Assembly (NCBI GenBank): GCA_029582165.1
Contig: CM055874.1
Location: 43,779,883-43,843,882 of the forward strand
Reading direction: 5' to 3'
Origin: Portulaca oleracea
Taxonomy: Eukaryota > Streptophyta > Magnoliopsida > Caryophyllales > Portulacaceae
Length of the DNA stretch: 64,000 bases
Below the pieces are notes generated by a model. It did not search any database, was not told the DNA's origin, and worked only from the letters and a program-made list of their open reading frames with translations. This document shows positions 49,501 to 60,796 of the stretch, in pieces (position 1 is the stretch's first letter; each line of letters starts with the position of its first letter). The position numbers and the translations under genes are program-made.

Positions 49501-50468
49501 GAAGTCTTACTTCATTATCGGCAAGGTGCCATCAAATCCCTTTGAGTGTAACTTGTTTTCCTTTGGATTGTAGGGCTCATCGAATGCCTTTGTCTGTCTA
49601 TAAGGATACAAACCTTGAGAATAACTGTGGTTACCAGGCAGACCTATCAAAAGTAGGATCGAAGCCATGGGATTCTCTTGGAACACAGAAAGATAGGAAC
49701 AAAGAAAACAAAGCAATCCCTGCCAAGTGGACATCATTTAAGGTGATAATTTTGGTAGCACATACAGTGAAACGAATTAGTGCGAGAGCTTATTGGTGTA
49801 AAACAGTATATATTTTATTCTGATATTCCATTACTGCAGGTTCCACAGAGGCCTAGCAGTAGATTGGGAGGAGGGGCGCAAGGCATTAAAGTGTTCGTTG
49901 ATGAAGAGTGTTTAGAGTAAGTGGCACATTCTAATTATGCAAAGAGAGAGTGTCAGACAATATGCCTAACTTAATCAAGGATATTGAAAAACATCTTTTT
50001 ACAGTGATGTTTAGTTATACTTGAGGATTGGAGTTCGGAGAAGCACTTGCGATCTTTGTACTAGATGAAATCCTTGCAGTCTAATTGCAGAGTAATAGTT
50101 GTCATTCTTAGGCTTGTGAAAGATTTTTTAACCGCCCTTCCTCGTGGTGATCTTCGGCTAGAAAGAAGAAAAACATTAAGCTCAAGGGAGACTGTTGTCG
50201 TGGTTATAGTTTTGTTTTTCACAACTTATATTCTGTGCAGATTGCATCAGGCTTGTGATGAAGCTCGAAGGACCTCAGATTTGCTACTGAAGGATAGGGA
50301 GGAACATGACATCAGAAGGTATCATATATGCTATTTGGAATTAAATCTAATATACACTCCTCTTCTGTGTTTTATTAACTTTAGTCTCTTTGGACACTGT
50401 TTTACAGGGAAACTGAGTTGTTGAAGGAAAACCCGCTGCGCAATTTCCCAACCAGCACCTTTCGTTGA
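46557..50468 (+). CDS. BUBR1: BUBR1/MAD3 spindle assembly checkpoint protein
   Basis: Complete 11-exon model, 406 residues. Exons: 46557-46822, 46912-46971, 47396-47540, 47707-47864, 49097-49181, 49261-49327, 49413-49467, 49574-49742, 49840-49916, 50241-50318, 50408-50468. All introns are GT-AG and all phases close. KEN box 1 at 53-55 (DKYKENVRPLKRGRN) is followed by the BUB1/MAD3 TPR domain, about 89-215 (CIKWVQEAFPAGG, RYLKVWQEYAENCADAEVIY, AYALHMEAKHKLKTANEIF). Then come PSRSFGTLLSR and KEN box 2 at 322-324 (DRNKENKAIP), WTSFKVPQRP, and the conserved tail ETELLKENPLRNFPTSTFR. There is no kinase domain, as in Arabidopsis BUBR1. The family inhibits APC/C-CDC20 at unattached kinetochores via its KEN boxes. 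The start is the first ATG after an in-frame leader; a poly(G) run sits in intron 2 (47333-47344). Confidence 0.95.
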
Positions 50469-51262
50469 TTATCCTTGCACAAAATATACTCATGGTTGCA
50501 TGATTTAAAGACGGCATCAGCTTCCTCTTGAAGCATGATCCTAGTATGTGTACTTGTTGTAACATATTTGCCTGCTAGAAGTTGGGATGTTCTACCTATT
50601 CTGTTCACAAATTCACAATCCACATTTTTTTAATTGTGTACTCAAATTCTACAGTGGTGAATGGTGATGCAACCTATTGCCCTGTCTGTTGCCATATCTT
50701 TCAAGTTTTTTTTACTTTTTAAAAGTCCACTATCCACGCTTTGAGTGTTGTTTTTTTTTTTTGGCCAATAGAGTCAGTACAAATAACATAAACAAATAGT
50801 CAACCTAGTTGTCAAGAAGCAACCAACATAACTCCCTTACTGGTTAGACAGACCAAAACCTAGCATTTGGAAAAACATTAAAATCGTCATTAGTCGAACG
50901 TGTACTTGCACAACACAACTTCTCGAAAGTGGACACGTTCTTGCCCAGATACCTGACCTTCCTCTTCGTCGCAATATTCCTATCCTTTAAATTTATTTAT
51001 GTTGTTAGAACTGTGGTGAAGCCTGGATCTCTGATTAGGAGGGGCCAAATATAAATATCGAAACGAATCTCTAAAAATTTCTTATATAATTATACCCAAA
51101 AACAAAGAATAAAATATTAATATCAATAATGTAATATTATCACAACTTCAAAATAGTTTACACAAACAGTAAGTATATACATAGTAGCATATATAATATC
51201 CCCCAAAAATATGTTTCTATCTCTAAAGTTGGCCCACAGTTTTCTATCAAAAAAAAAAAAAA
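50469..51262. other. BUBR1 3' flank and left end of a hAT element
   Basis: The first few hundred bases are the presumed BUBR1 3' UTR. At about 51014 the plus strand reads GTGGTGAAGCCTGGATCTCT followed by GGAGGGGCC, resembling the CAGTGGCGGAGCCAGGA-type terminus of plant hAT elements that carry TTF zinc-finger transposases. It may be the 3' end of the minus-strand hAT at 51263-53765. The matching right terminus was not found. Confidence 0.4.
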
Positions 51263-53765
51263 CTATAAAAGTGTTTTACGCTCCTTCATGTCACGAAAGT
51301 CATCTATAATTGAATCTATGCTGATCTTCTTAGCAATCCCCCTTTGATCAAACAATGCTCTAAAAAAGGGATCCTCCATCTTGTTACGCCACTTGGTGTT
51401 GATGATGTTCATTGCAGAGAAAGCACGTTCCGTTGTTGTCGTTATCATTGGAAGAGTCAATACAAGTGTAACCAATTTATAAAGAAGAGGAGAAATTGTT
51501 GATTTTCTCGTATCCACTAGCCACTTGCACAAATTCGAAATGTCGCATAGTTTCTAAAGCTCTTGGCTCTTAAATGGTGTAACCGGGCTCTTAAAACTTC
51601 TTTGTCACCATCTGTAAAGTCTCTAGGATAAAACTTATTGCAAATATCATCAACTTGAAACTTGAAAGGACTTACATGCTTGTCTTGGATCTAGAGCACA
51701 ACTAAGAAAGAACAACTCCACGTATTTTTTCGTTTAATTTACTGTTTAGTTCTTGCAATTATAAGTCCATCACAACATTGAAAATATCCACACGGTAATG
51801 ATGCTCAATTGAAATCACATTTGCTCGTCGATGAGCTTGTCCTTGCCTCCCAACAAAATTAGAGCTCATATTAGGAACTTCAATACAATGAGATTCACAA
51901 AACGATATGACCTTGAACCAAAACAAATAAATTTTCGTATTGAAACAATTATCTTTTATTATAAAAAGAAATAAGAAATAAGAAACATAACATAAATATA
52001 ATTAAAAGGATGATTTTACCTTTGAAAAAAGTAGCTTCCATCCAGAATCTCTCATATGTTGTATCATATCCTTCGTTCCCGATACAAGATGCAATGCATT
52101 CAAGATATGTTGAGACTTACGTTGTAGTGCTTGGCATAATGCATCAGTAACCTCCTTGACATCTCTCATGAGATGTAAGATAAAATATGAATTCAAATGA
52201 ACTCATAGCTTCAAGGGCTGAATAAGCTTCTCCTTGTTGCAAGGGAGAATTTGCTTCATGAACAATTTTGTTAAGTACAACACATGTAGAGTTGAATAAC
52301 TTTATAAAAATGGAAAGAGACTTAAAGTGTAAGCTCCATCGAGTATCTCTCGGTCTTTGTAAATTTTCAAGTTGATTGAGACCAGTTCCAGTTTCGAGTT
52401 CACCTATTTCAATCAATGATGTAATCTCAGAGGCATAAGTAGATTTGAGTTCATCACTCCCAACCCCAAAACAGAAGAGACAATGGATATAAACTTCGAA
52501 AAAAATTGATATACAGGAATGACCTTCTTAGATACAACAACTAGCACCAGCTGTAACTGATGAGCAAAACAGTGAACATAATAGGCATAAGGACATTCAT
52601 TGAATATTTGCAATCCATTCAATCCACCCTCATGTTATTCGCTCCATCATATCCTTGCCCTCTTGTATTCGTAACGTCAGGTGCATAATGAGAGGGTACT
52701 GAAAAAATTTCAAGTTTCAGTGTCAAAGAAGAGGTATTTGCTACATATACAAGCCCAAAAAACTGTTCTCTCACAAGACCAAACTTGTCAACAATCTCAA
52801 AACAATGGTCATTTGCTCCTTTCTTGACATATCACTAGATTCATCAACAATAATATAATATTTGAGATCACCAATTTCCACCTGTATTTGCTCATTTAAC
52901 CTTTTCAGCAACAACTTCTAAAAGCTCTTTTTGTGAGTCGCGAGACTGATAAGATGCATTTTTTGGAGCACTTTTTATTAATTGGGCAACTTATTTATCA
53001 TATGAAGCTAAAAGCTTCACAAGTTAAAGAAAATTACCATGATTTTCAGAATCTAACCTCTCATCATGACCTCTCATAGCACATCCTTGGAGAGCAATAA
53101 GACAACATCAATTGATGTTTTGAGCCTCAATCTATTCTCATTTCTTTGTTGCGAAGTTTGCTTCATGAGTACTTGTGGCATATGTTGTTCTTGCTTCAAC
53201 AAATCTTGACAAGCCTGTACATTAAAATTGTGAGAAGAATTTGGGTCTTTACCCATATGGATTAAAAAAAAAACACAGTTTTTACCATTTCGTACTTTCT
53301 TCCAATTATCAAATCCATAAACTGTTAATGCCCTTTGTCCCTGGTGATCATTTGGTTTATTAAAAAGAAAATAGGGAAGACAAAATGCTTTATGCACCTC
53401 AAGAGAATACTCTAACCACAATGCATACAAATCAAACCATGATGGCTGAAAAGAGCGAAGATGAGAAGATGATCCATATTTCTTATACTTTGATTTTGGT
53501 AGTTCTGGATGGTATGACCCTAATTGCAAATAAGCCATTCGAATGGTGTTTCGCTCTTCACGTGGATGGATACTCCCAAATTTGTTTCTATTAGCATAGA
53601 TCACGCTCCATAGGAATTGTTCATGCCTCATCAACTTCAATTCTTTGAGGCTTTAGCGGTCAAACTTCAATGTCGGGCTGGGGAAAGTCTGCATTTTGAT
53701 TCTCTTACTCTACAACATTTTCATTCCTTTTCCTTGTAAATATGGAATCAATGGTACTTTGCTTT
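51263..53765 (-). pseudogene. hAT transposase, TTF-type zinc-finger/ZMYM1-like, decayed
   Basis: In minus-strand order: an N-terminal basic segment (STIDSIFTRKRNENVVE near 53750); a TTF-type DNA-binding region (FDLYALWLEYSLEVHKAFCL, CQDLLKQEQHMPQVLM); a central piece with CPYAYYVHCFAHQLQLVLV; RPRDTRWSLHFKSL; and the C-terminal hAT dimerisation motif LPMITTTTERAFSAMNIINT. The RNase-H-like catalytic fold lies between these, but frameshifts and several stops (for example near 53640 and 52413) break it. The family is a hAT branch often annotated as zinc finger MYM-type protein 1-like in plants. Non-functional. Confidence 0.85.
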
Positions 53766-54710
53766 TGGATGATTGATTATATGCTAAAAAATAGAAATTT
53801 AATCATAATAAAAAATTGACATAACTTATAGTTCATCAGTTTAATAATATTTTTCATGAAAAACAAATTTATGATTATCAAATATAAAAAACTAATTCAT
53901 GAAGCTCAACAAATCTAATCTAGCTACTATCAAATAATTAAATATCACAACATGACATAACCAATAGCAAAAAAAGACTCTTATATGTCACTCAAAATCA
54001 ACACCTCCCTTCCATCTTTCACTATTCATTTGATGCAAATTAGGGCCCTTTACCAAACCATACATCATTCATCGAAAGAACATACCCAACAAAATAAATT
54101 TTGATTTAAGATAATACGAAAATAATGAAAATGCAATTGATCACATGCATGTATATATAAGAACACTAAAACAACATAAAATTATTTAGATAAGGCAAAT
54201 TCATATCTATAAAAACAAAGTAAATGAACAAATCTAAAATTAATAAATGATAATTAACATGCCATTAACTATTTTTATTGGCTAAAAATAATAACATATT
54301 GCAAGAAATAAAAATTTGATAATAGTAAAATTTATTTTGATTAAAATAGTAATATTCCATGTGTATCAAAACATATACCTAGCTATTGTAGAACTAGGCC
54401 AAGATTCAAGAATTGTATTTATAGAGATAAAACCCCAAAAAAAATACAATCAAAAGAGGCACATATATACAAATTCAAGTAGTAGACTTCCCCTACCAAG
54501 ATGAATAAAATCCAATATATGCACAAATAAATGATAAATCTAAACTCGTCAAACCTTGTTTTATCCAACCTTAGCTTACTAAGTGTATAGTTGTATTATG
54601 TTTTCATCGGCTATTATTTTTTGAGGGATGAAAGACTGACATAATCTTACAAACTCTGTGCTAGGGAAGAAAGTAACACCAATGCAACCGGTGCTCAGAA
54701 GAAGCAACAA
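53766..54710. other. AT-rich intergenic DNA
   Basis: No gene seen. This probably holds the rest of the hAT element's 5' region, but no inverted terminus could be identified. Confidence 0.45.
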
Positions 54711-56359
54711 CTGAAGTTGGAAGCAGGAGCATGCTAATACCTAAAGATGGCGCGTCCAATCCAAAAGGGGACGATGCCTACTTCATTTGTGATGAAAAAC
54801 AAACAGTCAGGGTGGTTGATGGTTTTGGTGGGTGGAAGAGCTGAGGAATTGATGCTGGTGTATATGCCCTCGAACTCATAGCTAACTTCTGGATCTTCAC
54901 TTCTGACACCAGTTAGATGCTTTGTTAATCCTATGAAGGTTTTAGCTGAAACTTATTCTAAGACTAAGGCTCTGGGTTCATTACTGCTTGCATTATCACT
55001 CTCCAACAAAATGTATGCATATATTGATTCTCTTATAATTCACTTTGCACTTCATGCAATCCTATGTTTTCACTGTATGCAAAAGTAGACATAGAAGAAT
55101 TGTTCTCCTATCTAGGGTTTTATGTAATGTACCTTTGTCTATACGTTGAGTATTTAAAGGCTCACATGTCGTCTAAAATAACTTATACTTGATTGTCTAA
55201 CCTAAACCTGAGTTGTCTCAAACTGTAAATTAAAATACATACGACAATCTAATTTACATCTTCTAGAAATCAAGTTGATCATGAACATATCATGCAATGA
55301 GCAACTCAACGTTAGCTATACTGGTGCTGGCAGTGACGGATCCATACATTGGAGTTAGGAGTGCCCACTTAATAACAACTATCATTACATATATTTGAAA
55401 GAGATAATCCTCCCAATATATAATAATTCTCACAGTATATAATAAGACTATTTAATTTTTTTAATAGATAGTGGGGTTGCTGTTTGAAATTAGTTACTCT
55501 CGCAAAATATTTTCGGCCTTTTTTAGCGTGTCCACTCAACATAAATATAGAACATGTGTCCAATATATAATACAAAATCGCCCATGGGTGTTGGGTTTAC
55601 TTTCCAGACAATTTTAAAGACGGATGACAAATTTGAATATTTGGAACTAGAAAATGAAGAAACCTATGAATACGACACCAACCTTATTCAAAATTAAGCT
55701 TTCTGAGCTTATTAAAATACTATCTTCCCAATCTAAGTGGCGTTATCTATCACTTTTTTTTTGTCTTGCATTTTGCTAATGTTTAGATCGTGAGATTTCA
55801 TTTCGACTTAACCTTCATTTTTGTTTTTGGGGATTGTATTATTTATGCTGCAAATTTGGGAGACAATGGGTTTGTGGTGGTGAGAGAAGAGAATGTCATC
55901 TACAAATCACCAGTACTACAATACAAGTTCAACTCTCCATACCGGCTTGGAAATGGCTACCTATTTGACAGTTCGAAAACAACAATGGTAAGTAGTCAAA
56001 TATAGCTAGAGATTCTAAACACTCAACCACTACCTAATAATTGTTCATTCGATTTCTAACAGAAGTTTTGTTTAACTACAACAAATGAATGTGCCGGTGA
56101 AACCGGGGACATAATCATAACATAAATTGATAGGTTGTTTGACAACATGTTCAACCAGGATCTAGAAGACATACTGAAACAGGAGCAGGGTTCAACTTCA
56201 GATGACATAGCTTGGTACATTGCAGAAAATGCTTTGTACAATTCACTAGATAAGTACTCAAACTCTCCATTTTCTAAGGCAGCGGGAAAAGGTCACCAAG
56301 TTGGCAAGATTGATGATATCACTGTTCTCGTCGCACTTGTTCAATTTTCAGATAACTAG
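54711..56359 (+). pseudogene. PP2C-family protein phosphatase pseudogene
   Basis: Three exon-like blocks match plant PP2C phosphatases of the chloroplast/mitochondrial PP2C55/80 type. Block 1 (54711-55012): LKLEAGAC, then IPKDGASNPKGDDAYFICDE and VRVVDGFGGW, corresponding to the metal-binding VADGVGGW motif. Block 2 (about 55825-55988): CIIYAANLGDNGFVVVREEN ending at a GTAAG donor. Block 3 (56064-56359): VKPGDIIIT-stop-IDRLFDNMF to AGKGHQVGKIDDITVLVALV and a final TAG. Defects: a frameshift near 54730, TGA after GGWKS (about 54841), TAG and TAA later in block 1, a frameshift at the start of block 3, and TAA at about 56125. A repeat piece (about 55331-55600) sits in the first intron. Broken beyond a simple sequencing error. 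Confidence 0.85.
55331..55610. mobile_element. Possible hAT-end-like repeat in the PP2C pseudogene intron
   Basis: Begins with CAGTGACGGATCCATACATT and later GGAGTTAGGAGTGCCCAC, resembling a hAT terminus similar to that at about 51014. No clear right end or target duplication was found. Confidence 0.3.
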
Positions 56360-56779
56360 ATAATAGACCCCATAACCCCCTAAGTTTCATCTTTATGAAT
56401 TCCTTGTACTTGTTATCTTTGGCCTGGATAAAAAAATTTTTTATTACGAAAGTGACATTAGAAATGTTAGAGGGGACTGTTGAGAATTGTGTGTAAACAA
56501 TATCTTCATTATTGTTCATTGTAAATATGAAAGGATGTTGAACAAGTACATGATGTTTTTAGGTTATTTATACCGTTCCTAGTTAGAGGGTGGCAAAAAG
56601 AAAGATTAATATTTGGTTATCAACGTTTTCATGCACATATAGTGTGTGTATGTGTTTGCACTCATGTTTATTCATGTCCAACTTGCGTGATAATGTTAAC
56701 CTTAAACTGAAACCACATTATACTCAAATGCTTCCTAAATCACTGAACTTAAAAATACATATTTATTTTTGAGTGAATT
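56360..56779. other. PP2C 3' flank and intergenic DNA
   Basis: No gene. The first part is likely the old 3' UTR of the phosphatase pseudogene; the last part leads into the Athila gag remnant without a visible 5' LTR. Confidence 0.4.
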
Positions 56780-57533
56780 TGAAGAAGTATGTGCTATCAT
56801 GCATTTTCATAATGTGACAATTGATGTAGCTAGATTGGGATTTATTCCTTTTGCCTTGAAAGCTAAAGCTAAGAAATGGATGTACAATTTGCATGCTAAG
56901 TCTATTACTACATGAGTTGATTTTGTTAAAGTCTTGCGTAAATATTTTCCTAAGGGAAAAACTGTAAAATAAGGAATAAAATTAATTTGTTCAGTTAGAT
57001 AGGGAACCATTTTGGCGTTGTATGGACGGATTCAAAAACTTGTTAGCTAGTGTCGCCACCATGGTCTAGAACAATGGAGTCTTTTCCAAATTATTTATGA
57101 AAGCATAGACCAACAAACTAGAACCATGCTAGAATCTATGTGCCTAGGTGGATTTTTATTTAAGAGTCCTATTGCTGCTACATAGGAATTTCTAGAAGAC
57201 CTAGTTGAAAAGACAATGCAATAAGAGACCATTAGGGATGACAGTTTGAGCTCTATAATTGCTAGTTCCAAGGGGGGTATGCATGTGGTGTTTGACTTGA
57301 GTCATAAAGACTCTAGGTTTGCAGCCATAGAGAACGAGTTAAAGGAGTTGACTACTCCCTAACCTCAAAGCAAAACACATGTTCTTGTTGCCAATCCTTA
57401 GACCATACCTTGAGTGGTTGTCCCTACTATGCTTACCAACTATCACGTGCAACTAAGCAACTGAATGTGGCTCGCGAAAGACCAAGAAATAACCTTTTTG
57501 TCCCGACCTACAACTTAGGGTGGCGAAATCACC
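56780..57533 (+). pseudogene. Athila gag remnant
   Basis: Reads PFALKAKAKKWMYNLHAKSITT-stop-VDFVKVLRKYFPKG, then HHGLEQWSLFQIIYESIDQQ and TRTMLESMCLGGFLFKSP, the retrotransposon Gag pattern of Athila elements. A Cys-containing tail (SCCQSLDHTLSGCP) follows near 57390. At least five in-frame stops. The frame is cut at 57533 by a solo LTR and resumes at 58465. Confidence 0.82.
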
Positions 57534-58459
57534 TGTAGACGCTGAATTTTGACACTCAATTCAGCTTTGTAATTATGTAATTTATTTTAATCAATTTTTA
57601 TCTTTATTTTTTAATTTAAGATTAAATGCCAAGATTTTTGAAATGCAGACATTTTCCACATGTTGAAATCCCCAAATCAAACCCAATCAAATCCCTCTTT
57701 ATCTTATTTCATTCTTCCTCCATTTTCCAAATCAAATAAAATCAACCTTTATTTGATTTTATCCTTCCAATATTCTTTCATTCACCACCATAAATAAACT
57801 CACATCCACCACTATAAATACACCCTCATTTCCACTCTTTTGACACATCTCAAAATCATCCTATGAGTATTGACACTAGGTTAGTATTGCATTCATAATC
57901 GTGGCATTAACTTGAGGTTAGTATTGTTTTTTCTTATTTAATTCTCACTTTATTATGATGTAAATTTTGACTTAAATAATAATATTGATGCTCTAATTAA
58001 TTTGATTAAATGTAAACTTGTAAATGTTTATGCTTTTGTTCTTTTACTTCATTTTGTTATTTGCATTTATTCATTTTATTTTAATTTTACATTCAATCAT
58101 TTCATTTGTATGCGCTAAATAGTATTGATTAATCTAATTAATTCTCCTCTTCTACTCTTTTCTTTAAATTAACCGATTTAGTAGAGTCCGTTCTTTGAAC
58201 GGGTGAATTCGAGGGTTTTTACTTTCGAATTCGTAACCTTACCCCCGGATATGAATCTCATGGTTCGTGGTTTATGGAGTTTAAATTTGAGTTTATTAAT
58301 TCTCATTAAAAATTAATTGGCGACTCTTTTGATTTTTATTATTTTGATTCATTTGAACATGATAATAAAATGCATTTAAATCCCCCTAACGATTAAGACA
58401 CCTTATTCGGCTCGTCATACACTGCGTGGGACGCCACGGGGATTTTCCCGGGTCCCACA
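57534..58459. mobile_element. Solo LTR (926 bp) nested in the Athila gag
   Basis: Starts TGTAGACGCTGAATTTTGAC and ends CGGGTCCCACA, flanked by the 5-bp duplication TCACC (57529-57533, 58460-58464). The interior is AT-rich with no ORF. Its orientation cannot be set without an internal region. TG...CA termini and a perfect duplication make the identification firm. Confidence 0.88.
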
Positions 58460-58464
58460 TCACC

Positions 58465-60337
58465 CTAACTTCTCTTGAATCAAGGTCAAAACTTAGGAGG
58501 ACCTAGCACACATACTGAAGGGCTTCATGGAAAAACCTTAGCCCAACACCTCCTTACTAAGGGCCACCTAGCCCACCTCTTGTCCTAGTTGCTCATACAC
58601 AACAACCTTCTGGCTATAATGAGATTAATAAAATATTTAATAATCTAGAAATATCATAAAATAGCTTAGAGAAGGCAATCAGGACTACGACTGAAGAATT
58701 GTATTACTTAGTCATTGTGAGCAGGGAGCACAGGGCCTTTCCTAGTCAACTTGAGGCTGACCCAAATATAGCCTCATCGTACACGCCCCCATGTCCATGA
58801 CATTAATGTGAAAAAATAAATGTAATCACCTCACTTAGGTTAGGTCGTCTAGTTGATCATGATTTGCAAGACATAGCGGATGTGCCAATTGAACTTTCCC
58901 AATCCCCACCATCTCTTGTCACTGACTCTGTTACTAAGGATGCTACTGATGACACCCTAGTTGATGTGTCTCTTTAACCACAACTTGATTTAGATGACCC
59001 TAACGGGATAAACAAGATGAATTTAAGAAGGGGAATGATGTAACCTCAAATGCTGAGCGGGTCCATAAACCCGCTATCCCTTTCCCAAGTAGGCTAAAGA
59101 ATAGGAGGACCAAATCCATGTTGATAAGAGTAGAGAGACATTCTCTCAAGTCAAAATCCTCATTCCCCTTTTGAATGCTATCCAACAGATGCCTTATTAT
59201 GGTAAGTTCTTGAAAGAACTACGCACCACTAAGAGAATAACCCAAGTCTCAAATAAGACTTTCTTACTCTGTTATGTACGTTACATATGTTGCACCAAAT
59301 CCCGCCAAAGTTTTAAGACCCAGTTGCCCTACTATTTCAATAGTCATAGGTGATTAGACTATCCATATAGCCTTGTTGGATTTGGGTGCGAGTGTTAACT
59401 TACTTTCATACACTGTAGATGAGAGGTTGAGTCTGGGACAGTTGAAACCTACCAAGACCATTCTCCAGTTGGCTAATTGTTCTACTACGACCCGTAGGGG
59501 TAATACAGAGGATGTCTTTATTAAAGTGGGTGAGTTTATTTTCCTGTAGACTTTGTTGTTCTATAGACTGAGCTTGTTATGAACCCTGAGATCCAGATAC
59601 CTGTCATCTTGCGTCGACCGTTCCTAGCTACATCTGATATTATGATTCATTGTAGGATTGGTATGATGAAGTTTTCATTTGGAAACATAACTATTAATAT
59701 GAACATTTTTAGTTTACAAAGGCAACTTGTTGTGTTTGATAATGTGGCTGAAATTGCTAATTGGCTAAATGTGTATGATCATGATGAGTTTGAAAAATGA
59801 TTGCTATGATGACTGATGAGATGTATTCCCTCACACATGATTCTCCCGATTCCCCTCCTCTTGTGATGCATGATGCTCCTATCTTAGAGCTCAAACCTTT
59901 GTCTGATTCCCTTGAGTACACTTTTTTAGGTCCTAATGAGACTTTTATTGTGATTATTATATCTGATTTGACTAAGGACCAAGATGATAAGTTGATGCCA
60001 ATACTTAAAGAGAACAAAGAGGCTATAGGGTGGACCTTAGGTGACATTAAAGGTATTAGCCCCTCTATTGTCCAACACAGAATTCATCTTAAGGACAATG
60101 CTAAAGCTTATAGAGACCAGTAAAGACGTCTACACCCTACCATGCAAGAAGTTGCTAAGAAAGAGTTCATTAAGTGGTTAGACCATGGGATCATTTATTC
60201 CATTTCTGATAGTGAGTGGGTCAGCCTCGTTCAAGTTATACCTAAAAAGACTGTTGTTACCATGATTTGGAATGACAAGAATGAATTAGTCCCCCCTATA
60301 GTCCAATCTTGGTGGTGACTTGTATTAGCTATAGCAA
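58465..60337 (+). pseudogene. Athila gag end, protease and N-terminal RT remnant
   Basis: Gag end: REHRAFPSQLEADPNIAS. Protease: ALLDLGASVNLLSYTVDERL (active-site DLGAS), LANCSTTTRRGNTEDVF, then VILRRPFLATSDIMIHCRIG (ORF 59579-59800). RT lead-in: LEYTFLGPNETFIVIII, KEAIGWTLGDIKGISPSIV, RRLHPTMQEVAKKEFIKWLD and DSEWVSLVQVIPKKTV, ending at YSKLN (60343), where an insertion interrupts. Numerous stops. Layout and motifs match Athila/envelope-class gypsy elements. Confidence 0.85.
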
Positions 60338-60344
60338 GTTAAAC

Positions 60345-60789
60345 ATCGTTGTTTAGGCTTGTTTTGAGCCTAAATGCTGCTCTTTTACTTAAGCGTTTGT
60401 GATCGCTCCCTTAATAAAAGTGTTAATCTTATGCATTTTTGTTTCCTTTGTAGGTTTCATCCCGAAACATACACATTTAGGTCAAATTAAGAAAAACAAA
60501 CCGAAAAGAGGTCGGGATAGAAGATAATCAAGCTAAATCTAGGTCGGGACCAAAGCCCGGGAGCTAACCGAGACTCCCCAAGCCAAGGACCAGGAGGAAA
60601 TCAAACTCAAGGCCAAGAAAAACCTCAAAGGAGATTTGATAAGGGAGGTCACAGGCGTGACACCCATGTCACGCCCGTGACTCCCTCAACCCAGCCAAGG
60701 TCAAAGTGATAAACAAATCAAATGCTTGAGAGTTTAAGGGCCCCATCTCCCGGAGTCAGACACGACTGGTATCAGTACATTGGAATCTC
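60345..60789. other. 445-bp insertion in Athila RT flanked by GTTAAAC
   Basis: RT homology stops after SKLN at 60343 and resumes at about 60798 with ISMKDHFVLSFTG, so these bases are extra. The direct repeat GTTAAAC (60338-60344, 60790-60796) flanks it. No TG...CA ends, TIR or coding sequence. It includes a strong GC hairpin (60642-60684). Confidence 0.6.
60642..60684. repeat. GC-rich hairpin
   Basis: Arms GGGAGGTCACAGGCGTGAC and GTCACGCCCGTGACTCCC pair with one bulge and one mismatch around a loop of about 6 bases. Similar CACGGGCGTG-type palindromes occur in untranslated parts of plant gypsy elements. Confidence 0.8.
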
Positions 60790-60796
60790 GTTAAAC

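Noticed and set aside
60642..60684. GC hairpin considered as a transcription terminator or miRNA precursor
   Set aside because: It sits in transposon-derived DNA of a eukaryote and is too short for a typical plant miRNA foldback; kept only as a repeat.
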